The translations under genes and the position numbers were made by a program. The notes beneath the pieces were generated by a model. It worked only from the letters and a program-made list of their open reading frames with translations, did no database searches and was not told where the DNA came from. A stretch of DNA of 64,000 nucleotides. Source: Curtobacterium flaccumfaciens pv. betae. GTDB taxonomy: Bacteria > Actinomycetota > Actinomycetes > Actinomycetales > Microbacteriaceae. Shown one piece after another: positions 25,274-35,307 of this stretch; the first letter of the stretch is position 1; each line of letters starts with the position of its first letter. The stretch is taken from the NCBI RefSeq assembly GCF_026241855.1, contig NZ_JAPJDC010000001.1, positions 434,001-498,000 on the forward strand. The letters are read 5' to 3'.

Positions 25274-25699
25274 CTACTCCGCGGTGATCTTGTTCTGCTC
25301 GCCCTTGTCATCGACCGTGGGGGTGTTCGCGGCCTTCACCACGTTGCCGTTCGAGCCGGCACCGATGGTCACCGATCCGATCGACTCCGCACGGACCGAG
25401 TTGATGGCACCCGTGATCGACACGTGCCCGACGGCTCCGGACACCGTGACGAGCGAATTGGACGCGGAGATCTCGACGTTCTCGCAGTCACCCTGCACGG
25501 TGAGCTCAGCACTGTCGTCGGTGACCTTCGCGGTCCCGTCCTTGCACGCGACGTCCTTCTTGACCACGGGCGGGGTCGTCGCCGCGGACGTCGGGCTGGA
25601 GCTGGGCTTCGCCGTGTTCGTCTCAGCCGCCGTGCAGCCCGCGAGGGTGGCGATGGCGAACGCGGCGGTGGCGATGGCGAGTGGCTTGATGAACTGCAT
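25274..25699 (-). CDS. DUF3060-type lipoprotein
   Basis: The 141-residue precursor has an N-region with lysine, a hydrophobic core and a lipobox LAGC (Cys22), then a Thr/Ser/Pro spacer. The mature part repeats short strand units (LTVQGDCENVEISASNSLVTVSG, VGHVSITGAINSVR, IGSVTIGAGSNGNVV) that look like a small beta-helix, as in DUF3060 proteins. Two Cys residues (ACKDG and GDCEN) may form a disulfide. It lies downstream of the Ig-repeat gene on the same strand, but a hairpin at 25742-25777 separates them, so it probably has its own promoter. Function is unknown; a surface location is expected. Confidence 0.75.
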   Translation of the reverse strand: MQFIKPLAIATAAFAIATLAGCTAAETNTAKPSSSPTSAATTPPVVKKDVACKDGTAKVTDDSAELTVQGDCENVEISASNSLVTVSGAVGHVSITGAINSVRAESIGSVTIGAGSNGNVVKAANTPTVDDKGEQNKITAE

Positions 25700-25741
25700 G
25701 AGGGATCCTGACGTCGATTGCGTTGTGTGGTTGGGAAGGGG

Positions 25742-25777
25742 CGAGGCCCAGGTCGCGGTGAGCGAGCCTGGGCCTCG
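25742..25777 (-). terminator. Terminator after the first Ig-repeat gene
   Basis: CGAGGCCCAGG (25742-25752) and CCTGGGCCTCG (25767-25777) pair perfectly over a 14-nt loop, 24 nt past the minus-strand stop at 25802. Confidence 0.75.
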
Positions 25778-25801
25778 ACGAGCGCTCCGGATTCGAAGTG
25801 C

Positions 25802-28687
25802 TCAGCTCACCGTGAAGGAGAACGGCGCGGTGGTGTCCGCACCGGGCAGGGACTGCAGCACGGTGCCCGAGTAGCTGCCGGGTGCCAGCGTCACGGTCGA
25901 CGTCAGCGTCCAGGTGCTGTCGTTCTTGACCGATCCCGTGGCCAGGGTGGTGCCGCCGGAACCCTTGATGACGAGCGGAGCGTTGGGCGTGCCCGCCCCG
26001 GAGAACACCGGTGTGCCGCTGGCCACCGTCCCCCCGATCTCCGGGCTCTCCAGCGTCACCGCAGTGAACTGGATGCGGAACTGGAACGGGGCGGTGGTCA
26101 CCTTGCCGTCAGCGACCTGTCGGACGGTCCCGGAGTAGGAACCGGCTCCGAGCGCGATCGTCGAGGTGAGCTCGAACTCGCCGTTGCTGCGCACCTTGCC
26201 TGCGGCGAGCTGGGTCCCGGAAGCGCCGGTGACGGTGATGTCTGCGTCCGGGGTCCCCTTACCGCTGAAGACCGGGTTCGGGGTGGAGACCACCGCATCC
26301 TGCGCGGGAGCGGTCAGCGAGACCGGGATCATCGGTGCGACGATGGTGAAGCGGAAGTCGGCCGAGGTGGTCTTGTCGTTGACGGTCTGCCATGCCTTGC
26401 CGGCGTAGCTACCTCGAGCGAGGGCGACGTCCGAGGGAGCTTCCCAGGTGCCGTCGTCCTTCACGACGGCGGTGGCGAGGAGGGTGCCGTAGGTGCCCTT
26501 GACCTCGATGGTCGCGCCGGGCTGGCCCTCACCGGTGAACACGGGGTTGGTGTCGGTGACCTCGGCGCCGATCGCCGGGGTCTCCAGCGTCACCGGGGCG
26601 ATCGCCTGCACGACGGTGAAGCGGAAGTCCGCCGAGGTGGTCTTGTCGTTGACGGTCTGCCATGCCTTGCCGGCGTAGGTGCCGTTGGCGAGGGTGACGT
26701 CGGAGGGAGCTTCCCAGGTGCCGTCGTCCTTCACGACGGCGGTGGCGAGGAGGGTGCCGTAGGTGCCCTTGACCTCGATGGTCGCGCCGGGCTGGCCCTC
26801 ACCGGTGAACACGGGGTTGGTGTCGGTGACCTCGGCGCCGATCGCCGGGGTCTCCAGCGTCACCGGGGCGAGGTTCTGGCCAACGGTGAACCTGAACGGT
26901 GCCGTCGTGGTCTTGCCGTCGACGGTCTGGGTTGCCGTCCCGGCGTAGCTCCCGGTTGCGAGCGCAATGGCCGAGGGTACCGTCCAGGTGCCGTCCGCCT
27001 TGACCTCGGTCGTGGCGAGGACGCTGCCGTAGGTGCCCTTCACGACGACGGTCGCACCAGGCGTGCCGCGGCCCTGGAAGACCGGGTTCGGCGTCGAGAC
27101 GTCCGAGCCGATCGCAGGAGCGGTCAGCGTGACCGGGACCATCGCCTTGACCACGAAGTTGATCGGCGCGTTCGTCTTCTCCCCCTCGAGCGGCGTCTGG
27201 GTTGCGGTGAGCGCGTAGCTGCTGTCGTTGAGGTCGAAGCTGGCCGGCACACTCCACTTGCCGTCCTTGACGGTGGTGGTGGCGACGACACGGCCGGTCG
27301 CGCCCGTGATTACGATCGTGGCGCCTTCATCGCCGGTGCCGGAGAAGACCGGACGCTTGTCGGTCACGGTCGACCCACTCGCCGGGGTCTCCACGGCGAT
27401 CGGAGCGACCGGGTTCACGGCCTCATCGATCGTGGCCTGCGTGGTGCTCGTCGTGTTGAACGCGCCCTCGACGGCGGTGCCGCTGAGGACGGTGCGCATC
27501 GGGAAGGTGCCGGCGTCGGCGTCCTCGGGGGTGTTCACGTCGATGTTCCAACGCATCAGGGAACCGTCGGTCAGGTTCCACCCCACGGCCGTCGTCGTGA
27601 AGTCGAAGGTGTATGTCGTGCCGTCGGCGGATCGGACCCCGTTCGTGAGGGTCATGGATCGCGGCGCCCACTCCTGACCCGGGAGCTTGTAGGCACCTTC
27701 GATGGTGTCCTGGCCAGCGGGGAAGGTCGTGCCCTCGGGGGCGGTGAACTCGACCTTGCCCTGCGGACGGCTGACGGACCCGTCGGTCTTGAACAGAGAT
27801 TCGACGGACGTCGTCTCACCACGCTCGAGGGCGACCGCAGCGCCGTCCTGGCCGATGATCGCCGCGTTGTTGATCGTGACGACGACGTTCTTGCGGTCGA
27901 TCTCGACGTTGTTCACCGTCTGGATCGCGATGAGGGTGTTGGCGCCCTCGGCCAGGTCCGTGACCGTCATGCTCCACGCGCCAGACGCGTTCACGTCGAC
28001 CGTCTGGCTGCCGATCGTCACCTTCCCGCCCGGTGTCGCCGTGCCTGAGACCACCGCTGACTTCGCGGCATGGTCGACCGACGACACGTTCGCGACGAGG
28101 CTCTGCTGCAGATCGGCCAGCCTGCTCGCCTGGGTGGGGTCAGTGGTCAGCGCGAGACCAGTGCGTGGCAGCCCATTGACGGGATCTGTATAGCTCTTCG
28201 TTGCCTTGCCCGTGTAGAAGCGAGTCGAGCCGGATGAGATGTAGAGGAGGCCGTCCGACGTCATGGACCAGGTCGTGGTTCCTTGACAAGCGCCGGTGGG
28301 CGACTCGATTAGGATCTGGAGACCAGATCTTCCACAGAGTTCCCGGCTGGTGCCCGACACTCGCTGGGTCGACCCCGGAGAAGGGAACGACATGATCCGG
28401 GTCGAGACGTCCTTGTTGGTCGTCGTCGTCCAGCGGCCGTTGGCGGGGTCCGGATCGTAGAAGTACTGACCGGGGTTTCCCTGAAAGAGAACCCGGCTCT
28501 GCGACGCCAGGGTGCCTGGTGTCCTCGGCTCGGGGCGCTGGTGCTGCGACTTGTCCGATTCGGGCGCGAGACTCTCTGCGGCTAGGGCAGGTGCACCGAA
28601 GGAGAGGCCGGAGACGATGGTGGCAGCGGCCAGCCCGGCCGCACCCATGGACTTGAGGGCAGTCGATGCCCTCTTCTTGTGAGACAT
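25802..28687 (-). CDS. Large secreted Ig-like-repeat surface protein
   Basis: The 961-residue protein has a Lys/Arg N-terminus (MSHKKRASTALKSMG), a hydrophobic segment and an AxA-type signal-peptidase site (APALA). After a unique region of about 370 residues come six tandem Ig-like units of 86-90 residues. Each has a variant of PVTLETPAIGAEV, NPVFTGEGQPGATIEVKG, DGTWEAPS and ADFRFTV. Units 3 and 4 differ by only a few residues. No LPXTG, C-terminal membrane helix or charged tail is present, so anchoring is non-covalent or the protein is released. The ATG at 28687 is preferred over 28693 because GAAAG is then 6 nt upstream. The product is likely a biofilm or adhesion factor, since a promoter motif is shared with the EPS genes. 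Confidence 0.8.
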   Translation of the reverse strand: MSHKKRASTALKSMGAAGLAAATIVSGLSFGAPALAAESLAPESDKSQHQRPEPRTPGTLASQSRVLFQGNPGQYFYDPDPANGRWTTTTNKDVSTRIMSFPSPGSTQRVSGTSRELCGRSGLQILIESPTGACQGTTTWSMTSDGLLYISSGSTRFYTGKATKSYTDPVNGLPRTGLALTTDPTQASRLADLQQSLVANVSSVDHAAKSAVVSGTATPGGKVTIGSQTVDVNASGAWSMTVTDLAEGANTLIAIQTVNNVEIDRKNVVVTINNAAIIGQDGAAVALERGETTSVESLFKTDGSVSRPQGKVEFTAPEGTTFPAGQDTIEGAYKLPGQEWAPRSMTLTNGVRSADGTTYTFDFTTTAVGWNLTDGSLMRWNIDVNTPEDADAGTFPMRTVLSGTAVEGAFNTTSTTQATIDEAVNPVAPIAVETPASGSTVTDKRPVFSGTGDEGATIVITGATGRVVATTTVKDGKWSVPASFDLNDSSYALTATQTPLEGEKTNAPINFVVKAMVPVTLTAPAIGSDVSTPNPVFQGRGTPGATVVVKGTYGSVLATTEVKADGTWTVPSAIALATGSYAGTATQTVDGKTTTAPFRFTVGQNLAPVTLETPAIGAEVTDTNPVFTGEGQPGATIEVKGTYGTLLATAVVKDDGTWEAPSDVTLANGTYAGKAWQTVNDKTTSADFRFTVVQAIAPVTLETPAIGAEVTDTNPVFTGEGQPGATIEVKGTYGTLLATAVVKDDGTWEAPSDVALARGSYAGKAWQTVNDKTTSADFRFTIVAPMIPVSLTAPAQDAVVSTPNPVFSGKGTPDADITVTGASGTQLAAGKVRSNGEFELTSTIALGAGSYSGTVRQVADGKVTTAPFQFRIQFTAVTLESPEIGGTVASGTPVFSGAGTPNAPLVIKGSGGTTLATGSVKNDSTWTLTSTVTLAPGSYSGTVLQSLPGADTTAPFSFTVS
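26330..26869 (-). repeat. Near-identical 270-bp tandem coding repeats (units 3 and 4)
   Basis: Two adjacent 270-bp blocks encode 90-residue Ig units. From about 26427 to the block end the two are essentially identical for roughly 170 bp. The differences cluster where unit 4 reads LARGSY and unit 3 reads LANGTY. This indicates recent duplication or gene conversion, and the copy number may vary between strains. Confidence 0.85.
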
Positions 28688-28772
28688 GTGCATCTTTCAG
28701 GACAGGCCGCAGGCAGCGGCCGCGCGGGAAGTGGCACGCCCGTCGGTAGACTCCAACGGCGCATGTGTATTC

Positions 28773-28806
28773 AGAATATCACGTGAAATACCAACATACG
28801 CACGTG
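28773..28806 (-). promoter_or_regulatory. Shared promoter motif, copy S4, two CACGTG boxes
   Basis: CACGTG occurs at 28780-28785 and again at 28801-28806, 21 bp apart (two helical turns). Between them lies AAATACCAACATACG. TATTCT on the minus strand (28773-28778) is the likely -10 for the Ig-repeat gene. Confidence 0.6.
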
Positions 28807-28830
28807 CTAGCCCTGGCGGGGGTGCCTGTG

Positions 28831-28915
28831 AGTTGAGTGGGACCGGCGCAGGTTCCCCGTCCCGAAGTTGACTCCAGATGACTCAGGAGTAGAGTTGAGT
28901 CCATCGGACGCAAGT
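28831..28915 (+). promoter_or_regulatory. dnaK promoter with three HAIR-like HspR sites
   Basis: Three sites keep the HAIR geometry (8-bp arms, 7-bp gap): AGTTGAGT-N7-GCGCAGGT (28831-28853), AGTTGACT-N7-ACTCAGGA (28866-28888) and AGTTGAGT-N7-ACGCAAGT (28893-28915). TTGACT (28868) and TAGAGT (28890), 16 bp apart, make a -35/-10 pair that HspR binding would cover. Confidence 0.75.
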
Positions 28916-28949
28916 CCAACGACTTACCCCCAAGCAAGAGGAGCAACAC

Positions 28950-30815
<1,866 letters not shown>

Positions 30816-30817
30816 CG

Positions 30818-31477
30818 ATGACGGATCCCAAGGACAACGCGCCCAACGAGGACGAGCCCCAGGTCGAGGGCGACGCCACGAACGCGGCCGAGCCCGAGGA
30901 CCTCATCGAGGCGGAGGGGCCCGACGTCGAAGTACCGACGGACGGCCCCGCCGCCGGGGGCCCGGCGGCGGATGCAGCGAACGACCTCTCCCCGGAGGAC
31001 GAAGCGCTGCTCGCCGACGCCGCCCGCGGCATCGCCGAGGACAAGCTGAGCACCGAGGACCGCGACCTCGTCGCCGAGATGCGTGCGGACATGCTCCGTG
31101 CGCAGGCCGAGCTGGTGAACTTCCGGAAGCGCGTCGAGCGTGACCGTGAGGCCAACCGCGAGGTCGCCATCGCCGAAGTGGTGCGGGCACTGCTGCCGGC
31201 GCTCGACGACCTCACCCGGGCCGAGGCCCACGGTGACCTCGCCGAGGGTCCGATGCAGGTCATCGGCCAGAAGATCCGCGGGGGCTTCGAGAAGTTCAAG
31301 CTCGTGCAGATCGGCGAGAAGGGCGAGGCGTTCGACCCGAACATCCACGAGGCGATCGTCCAGCTCCCCACCCCGGGTGCCACCGGACAGACCGTCGCGG
31401 ACGTCGTCGAGCCGGGCTACAAGCTCGGTGAGCGCGTCCTCCGCGCGGCCAAGGTCGCGGTGGCGGTCCCGGCCTGA
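30818..31477 (+). CDS. grpE: Nucleotide exchange factor GrpE
   Basis: The 219-residue protein releases ADP from DnaK. It has a long acidic, probably disordered N-terminus (about 75 residues, EPEDLIEAEGPDVEVPTDG). A coiled-coil helix with RAQAELVNFRKRVERDREANRE and the beta-domain signature KFKLVQIGEKGEAFDPNIHEAI follow, then TVADVVEPGYKLGERVLRAAKVAVA. It starts 2 nt after dnaK ends. Confidence 0.96.
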   Translation: MTDPKDNAPNEDEPQVEGDATNAAEPEDLIEAEGPDVEVPTDGPAAGGPAADAANDLSPEDEALLADAARGIAEDKLSTEDRDLVAEMRADMLRAQAELVNFRKRVERDREANREVAIAEVVRALLPALDDLTRAEAHGDLAEGPMQVIGQKIRGGFEKFKLVQIGEKGEAFDPNIHEAIVQLPTPGATGQTVADVVEPGYKLGERVLRAAKVAVAVPA

Positions 31478-31518
31478 GCCGGGTCCCCACGGTGACGACA
31501 GAAGAAGGCAGGTGATCC

Positions 31519-32523
31519 ATGGCCAGTCAGGATTGGTTCGACAAGGACTTCTACAAGGTCCTCGGCGTGTCCAAGGACGCCTCCGACGCCGAGCTGAAGA
31601 AGACGTACCGGAAGCTCGCGCGGCAGTTCCACCCGGACTCCAACCCGGGTGACGCCGCCGCCGAGAACCGTTTCAAGGAGATCAGTGAGGCGTACTCGGT
31701 GCTCTCCGACAAGGAGCAGCGCCAGGAGTACGACCAGGTCCGCGCCATGGGCTCCGGCGCCCGCTTCACGGCGGGCGGCGGGGGCCAGGGCGGGTTCGAG
31801 GACGTCTTCGGCGGGATGTTCGGGCAGCAGGGCGGTGGCGGACAGCGCGTCCGCTTCGGCCAGAGCGGCCCTGGCGGTGCCGGCGGTTTCGAGGACATCC
31901 TCGGCGGGATGTTCGGCGGGGGTGGTGGCTTCGGCCAGACCTCCGGCGGCTACCGCGGCTTCGGTGGGCCGACGAAGGGCCGCGACGTCACGGCGTCGAC
32001 GACCCTCGACTTCACGACGGCGATCGCCGGTGACACCGTCAAGCTGTCGCAGGGCAACGGCCGACCGGTGAACGTCCGCATCCCCGCGGGTGTCGCCGAC
32101 GGTCAGAAGATCCGTCTGCGCGGCCGCGGCGAGCCCTCGCCCGACGGCGGTGAGGCCGGTGACCTCGTGGTCGCCGTGTCGGTGCGGAAGCACCCGGTGT
32201 TCGAGCGCGACGGGCTCAACCTGCGCGTGGACGTCCCCGTGACGTTCACCGAGGCAGCGCTCGGCGCGACGATCGAGGTCCCGACGCTCGGCGGTTCGCC
32301 CGTGAAGCTCAAGGTCGCCCCCGGCACGCCGTCGGGTCGCGTCCTGCGCGTCAAGGGCCGCGGCGTCACGACGAAGAACGGTACGGGCGACCTGCTCGCG
32401 ACCGTCCAGGTCGCGGTGCCGTCGCATCTGTCGGACAAGCAGCGCGAGGCCGTCGAGGCACTCGCGGCTGCGCTGCCCGACGAGAACCCCCGCGAGGACC
32501 TCCTCGCCAAGGCGCGCGACTAG
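31519..32523 (+). CDS. dnaJ: DnaJ-family chaperone lacking the zinc-finger domain
   Basis: The 334-residue co-chaperone has an N-terminal J domain (FYKVLGVSKDASDAELKKTYRK) with the catalytic HPD at FHPDSNPGD. A Gly/Phe-rich linker (about residues 75-150) with the repeats FEDVFGGMFG and FEDILGGMFG follows. The two C-terminal substrate-binding domains contain VRIPAGVADGQKIRLRGRG and VKVAPGTPSGRVLRVKGRG-like segments. No CxxCxGxG motif is present: the zinc-finger module of classical DnaJ is absent, so the architecture is CbpA-like. It stimulates DnaK's ATPase. RBS GAAGGCAGG precedes the ATG at 31519. A hairpin with a T-run follows the stop. Confidence 0.93.
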   Translation: MASQDWFDKDFYKVLGVSKDASDAELKKTYRKLARQFHPDSNPGDAAAENRFKEISEAYSVLSDKEQRQEYDQVRAMGSGARFTAGGGGQGGFEDVFGGMFGQQGGGGQRVRFGQSGPGGAGGFEDILGGMFGGGGGFGQTSGGYRGFGGPTKGRDVTASTTLDFTTAIAGDTVKLSQGNGRPVNVRIPAGVADGQKIRLRGRGEPSPDGGEAGDLVVAVSVRKHPVFERDGLNLRVDVPVTFTEAALGATIEVPTLGGSPVKLKVAPGTPSGRVLRVKGRGVTTKNGTGDLLATVQVAVPSHLSDKQREAVEALAAALPDENPREDLLAKARD

Positions 32524-32547
32524 CGTCGCGCACTGAATGCAGTAGAC

Positions 32548-32609
32548 CCAGCCTGGAGGCTCGGCGCGGCTTCCCGGCGGACGCTCGCTGAGCCTCCAGG
32601 CTGGTTTTC
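32548..32609 (+). terminator. Hairpin with T-tract between dnaJ and hspR
   Basis: CCAGCCTGGAGGCTC (32548-32562) pairs perfectly with GAGCCTCCAGGCTGG (32590-32604), followed by TTTT. The 27-nt loop is GC-rich. Its form is that of an intrinsic terminator, so hspR may be read only through attenuation or from its own promoter. Confidence 0.8.
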
Positions 32610-32640
32610 ACCCCACGCGGACGACGGAAAGGAACGCGCC

Positions 32641-33060
32641 ATGACCGACATGGACGAGAACTCGCCCGTCTTCGCGATCGCGGTGGCTGCGGAGTTGGCG
32701 GAGATGCACCCGCAGACGCTGCGGCAGTACGACCGGCTCGGCCTGGTCGTGCCGGGTCGCACCCGGGGTGGGTCGCGGCGCTACTCGATGCGCGACGTGG
32801 TGCAGCTTCGCGAGATCGCGCGCCTCGGCTCCGAGGGGGTGTCGCTGGAGGGTATCCGGCGGGTACTCGACCTGGAGAACGAGAACAAGGCGCTCCGCGA
32901 CCGGGTGCGGGAACTCGAGTCGGCGCTGGCCGACCAGCTCATCAACCGGCCCGGCGCACGGGTCTTCGCAGCCACCGCGAGTGGTGCGGCGATCTCGCTC
33001 AAGGCGGGGTCGCGGCCGCAGCGGAACACGCAGATCGTGTTGTACCGCGGGCCGCGCTGA
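32641..33060 (+). CDS. hspR: HspR, MerR-family heat-shock repressor
   Basis: The 139-residue protein has the MerR-type winged helix (VFAIAVAAELAEMHPQTLRQYDRLGLVVPGRTRGGSRRYSMRDVVQLREI). A helix with GVSLEGIRRVLDLENENKALRDRVREL should form the dimer coiled coil. The HPQTLRQYDRLGLV segment is the hallmark of HspR rather than other MerR proteins. It binds HAIR sites, present here before dnaK and clpB. The ATG at 32641 has a GAAAGGA RBS. It is last in the dnaK operon but sits beyond a T-tract hairpin, 117 nt after dnaJ. Confidence 0.95.
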   Translation: MTDMDENSPVFAIAVAAELAEMHPQTLRQYDRLGLVVPGRTRGGSRRYSMRDVVQLREIARLGSEGVSLEGIRRVLDLENENKALRDRVRELESALADQLINRPGARVFAATASGAAISLKAGSRPQRNTQIVLYRGPR

Positions 33061-33073
33061 GTGTCGAAGAGCG

Positions 33074-33115
33074 CAGAACGCCCCCGGTGACCATCTGGTC
33101 ACCGGGGGCGTTCTG
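33074..33115. terminator. Bidirectional terminator between hspR and the second Ig-repeat gene
   Basis: A 20-bp perfect inverted repeat (33074-33093 and 33096-33115, arms CAGAACGCCCCCGGTGACCA and its complement) leaves a 2-nt centre. It lies between convergent stops and ends in TTCTG. Confidence 0.85.
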
Positions 33116-33126
33116 TGAGCCGGGGC

Positions 33127-35187
33127 TCAGTTGATGGCGAAGTGGACGGGCGCTTCGCTGGTGGCGTTGCCGGGGGCGGTCTGCTTCGCGGTGAGGACGT
33201 AGCTGCCGCGGGCGAGGTCGATGTTCGACTCGGCGCTCCACTTGCCGTCAGCGTTGACCTTCGCGGTCGTGACGACGCGGGTGGTGCCGCGGATCTCGAT
33301 CGTGGCTCCGGCCTGGCCGGTACCGGTGAAGGTGGGGCGGGGCCCGGTCTCGGTGCCGTTCGTCTCGGGAGACGTGACCGCGATCGGCGCTGCCGCGGCG
33401 GCGGCGATGGTGAAGTGGACGGGCGCTTCGCTGGTGGCGTTGCCGGGGGCGGTCTGCTTCGCGGTGAGGACGTAGCTGCCGCGGGCGAGGTCGATGTTCG
33501 ACTCGGCGCTCCAGTTGCCGTCAGCGTTGACCTTCGCGGTCGTGACGACGCGGGTGGTGCCGCGGATCTCGATCGTGGCTCCGGCCTGGCCGGTACCGGT
33601 GAAGGTGGGGCGGGGCCCGGTCGCGGTGCCGTTCATCTCGGGGGTCTCGACCACCACCGGTGCGACCGAGTCGTCTTCGGCGGCGAACGCGATGTCGCGC
33701 ATGACCGAGGTACGGCCGTCCGCGGTGGTCTGGGTGAAGGTGAGCTCGTAGCCCTTGGCGCTGGTGAGGTCCGCGTCCGCCTTCCACGTGCCGACGCCGG
33801 AGCGTGAGCCGGTGACCTCGGCGCTGAACACCTGGTGGCCGTCCTGGTCCGTGGCGGTGACGGTTGCGCCGGCCTCGGCCTTGCCGGAGAACGTGCGGGC
33901 ACCGGGCGCGTAGGTGTTGTCGTCGGCGATGCCGTCGACCTGCAGGAGGCGGGGGAGCGCCACACGCTCGGACGTCCCGCTGAAGTCGCGGCCGTCGAAG
34001 ACCAGGTTGACCATGTCGAGCTGCTTACCGGTCGCGGCGGCGGCGATCGTGTAGCTCCACACCGCATCGGCGCGGGTGGTGTGCCCGACGACGCGGTCTC
34101 CGTCGAGGATCCAGAGCCCAGGAGCGTCATCGCGCTCCCCGACCACCTGGACGCGCCCGTCCGGGTAGACGAACACGGACCGGAGGGACGGTGCGGCGGC
34201 AGTCGGGTCGATCGGCAGCTGCTCGAGGGCGACGGGCACGCGGGCCGACGAGGTGCCGTCGGCAGCGCGTCCGACGACGTAGACCGTGGAGCCGACGCGG
34301 TCCTGCGGGAGTCGAGCGGAGTAGCCGGTCTCGCCGAGGCTGGCGTCGGCGATGGTGGAGCCGGCTTCGTCCTGCACGACGACCGAGTCGACGTCCTCAG
34401 CGACGGAACCCGCCACGACGAACGACCCGTCGAGGACGCGCCCCTTCTGCACGACCGTCGGCGCCTGCGGCGCGTCCGATGCCGCCGGCGAGAACCGGAC
34501 GTCGCGGAGCTCGTTCGTGCGGCCGTCGGTCGTCGTCTGCGTGAGGGTGATCACGTGGTCGGAGTCGGTGAGGTCGGCGTCGGCACTCCAGGTGCCGGTG
34601 CCGGCGCGCGAGCCGCTGGCCTTGGCCGTGAACAGGGTGTCACCGGACGCGGTGTCCTTCGCGACGATCGTGGCTCCTGCCGTCGCGCTGCCGGCGAAGT
34701 GGGTGGTGCCCGGCGTGAACGTGTTCTGCTCCTGCAGTCCGTCGACACGGATGCTCCGCGGCATCGGGACCCGCTCGCCGCGGGTCCGCGTGCCGTCCGC
34801 GGCGGTGTGGACCCGGATCGCCTCGAGTCCGGCGTCCTGGTGACGGTTCTGCACGTTCAGGAAGAACAGGCCACCCCCCGTCGACCGGTCGTAGACGGTG
34901 TTGCCGCTGACGAGCCAGACGTCATCGCCGCCGGCGTCACCGGCGACGGTGCGGGAGCCGAACGGCGTGCTCCAGTCCTGGTAGAACTTCGGCGCTGTCA
35001 GCGCCGGGTCGACGGGGATCGAGTCGAAGTCGGGAGCGTCCTCCTGCGCGGTGGAGTCCGACGACGAGGCGGCCGCGGGAGTGGTGGTGGCAGCGGTGGC
35101 GACCGCGGGCGTCAGCAAGCCGAAGCCGAGTGAGGCGGTGAGGACACCGCAGACCACTGCGGCGCTCCGGAACGAGGTGGATGCCAT
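33127..35187 (-). CDS. Secreted Ig-like-repeat surface protein 2
   Basis: The 686-residue protein has a signal peptide (SAAVVCGVLTASLGFGLLTPAVATAA), then a Ser/Thr/Asp linker. The middle region has FYQDWSTPFGS and VWLVSGNTVYDRSTGGGLFFLNVQN, then two copies of a ~75-residue unit (TTHFAGSATAGATIVAKD to NELRDVRF; ARTFSGKAEAGATVTATD to SVMRDIAF). Two near-identical 91-residue Ig-like units close it (PETNGTETGPRPTFTGTGQ, then ATIEIRGTTRVVTTAKVNAD). No LPXTG or anchoring helix is visible. The ATG at 35187 has RBS AAGGAG. It resembles the protein at 25802 in repeat style and promoter motif, and is probably another adhesin or matrix protein. Confidence 0.78.
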   Translation of the reverse strand: MASTSFRSAAVVCGVLTASLGFGLLTPAVATAATTTPAAASSSDSTAQEDAPDFDSIPVDPALTAPKFYQDWSTPFGSRTVAGDAGGDDVWLVSGNTVYDRSTGGGLFFLNVQNRHQDAGLEAIRVHTAADGTRTRGERVPMPRSIRVDGLQEQNTFTPGTTHFAGSATAGATIVAKDTASGDTLFTAKASGSRAGTGTWSADADLTDSDHVITLTQTTTDGRTNELRDVRFSPAASDAPQAPTVVQKGRVLDGSFVVAGSVAEDVDSVVVQDEAGSTIADASLGETGYSARLPQDRVGSTVYVVGRAADGTSSARVPVALEQLPIDPTAAAPSLRSVFVYPDGRVQVVGERDDAPGLWILDGDRVVGHTTRADAVWSYTIAAAATGKQLDMVNLVFDGRDFSGTSERVALPRLLQVDGIADDNTYAPGARTFSGKAEAGATVTATDQDGHQVFSAEVTGSRSGVGTWKADADLTSAKGYELTFTQTTADGRTSVMRDIAFAAEDDSVAPVVVETPEMNGTATGPRPTFTGTGQAGATIEIRGTTRVVTTAKVNADGNWSAESNIDLARGSYVLTAKQTAPGNATSEAPVHFTIAAAAAAPIAVTSPETNGTETGPRPTFTGTGQAGATIEIRGTTRVVTTAKVNADGKWSAESNIDLARGSYVLTAKQTAPGNATSEAPVHFAIN
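33139..33643 (-). repeat. Tandem 273-bp coding repeats in the second Ig-repeat gene
   Basis: Two copies starting at 33139 and 33412 (273-bp period, 91 residues) are nearly identical for about 215 bp; for example CTTGCCGTCAGCG versus GTTGCCGTCAGCG is one of few differences. This is again consistent with recent duplication or conversion. Confidence 0.85.
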
Positions 35188-35214
35188 GAGGGCTCCTTCT
35201 GGTGGGGGACCCTC

Positions 35215-35244
35215 AGGATACCGACATGTGAAATACACAACCTG
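35215..35244 (-). promoter_or_regulatory. Shared promoter motif, copy S5
   Basis: CATGTGAAATACACAACCTG (35225-35244) lies next to a minus-strand -10, TATCCT (35215-35220), 28 nt before the second Ig-repeat gene. The element matches S4 in GTGAAATAC and CAAC. Confidence 0.55.
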
Positions 35245-35307
35245 TTCGCATTGTGAGTGCGATGGCCACTGGCTCCGGCGCTGGCCGCCGCCGGGTACGC
35301 TGACGCG

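Noticed and set aside
26330..26869. Possible CRISPR-like direct repeats
   Set aside because: Units are 270 bp and in frame with a protein domain; there are no short repeats with unique spacers.
25718..28048. 776-residue plus-strand frame with periodic sequence (repeated GVGDLGADRRGLQRHRG)
   Set aside because: The periodicity merely mirrors the Ig-repeat gene on the other strand, which has a signal peptide, RBS and terminator.
28573..28687. Sortase-anchored surface protein idea
   Set aside because: The export signal is present, but the C-terminus ends APFSFTVS without LPXTG, membrane helix or basic tail.
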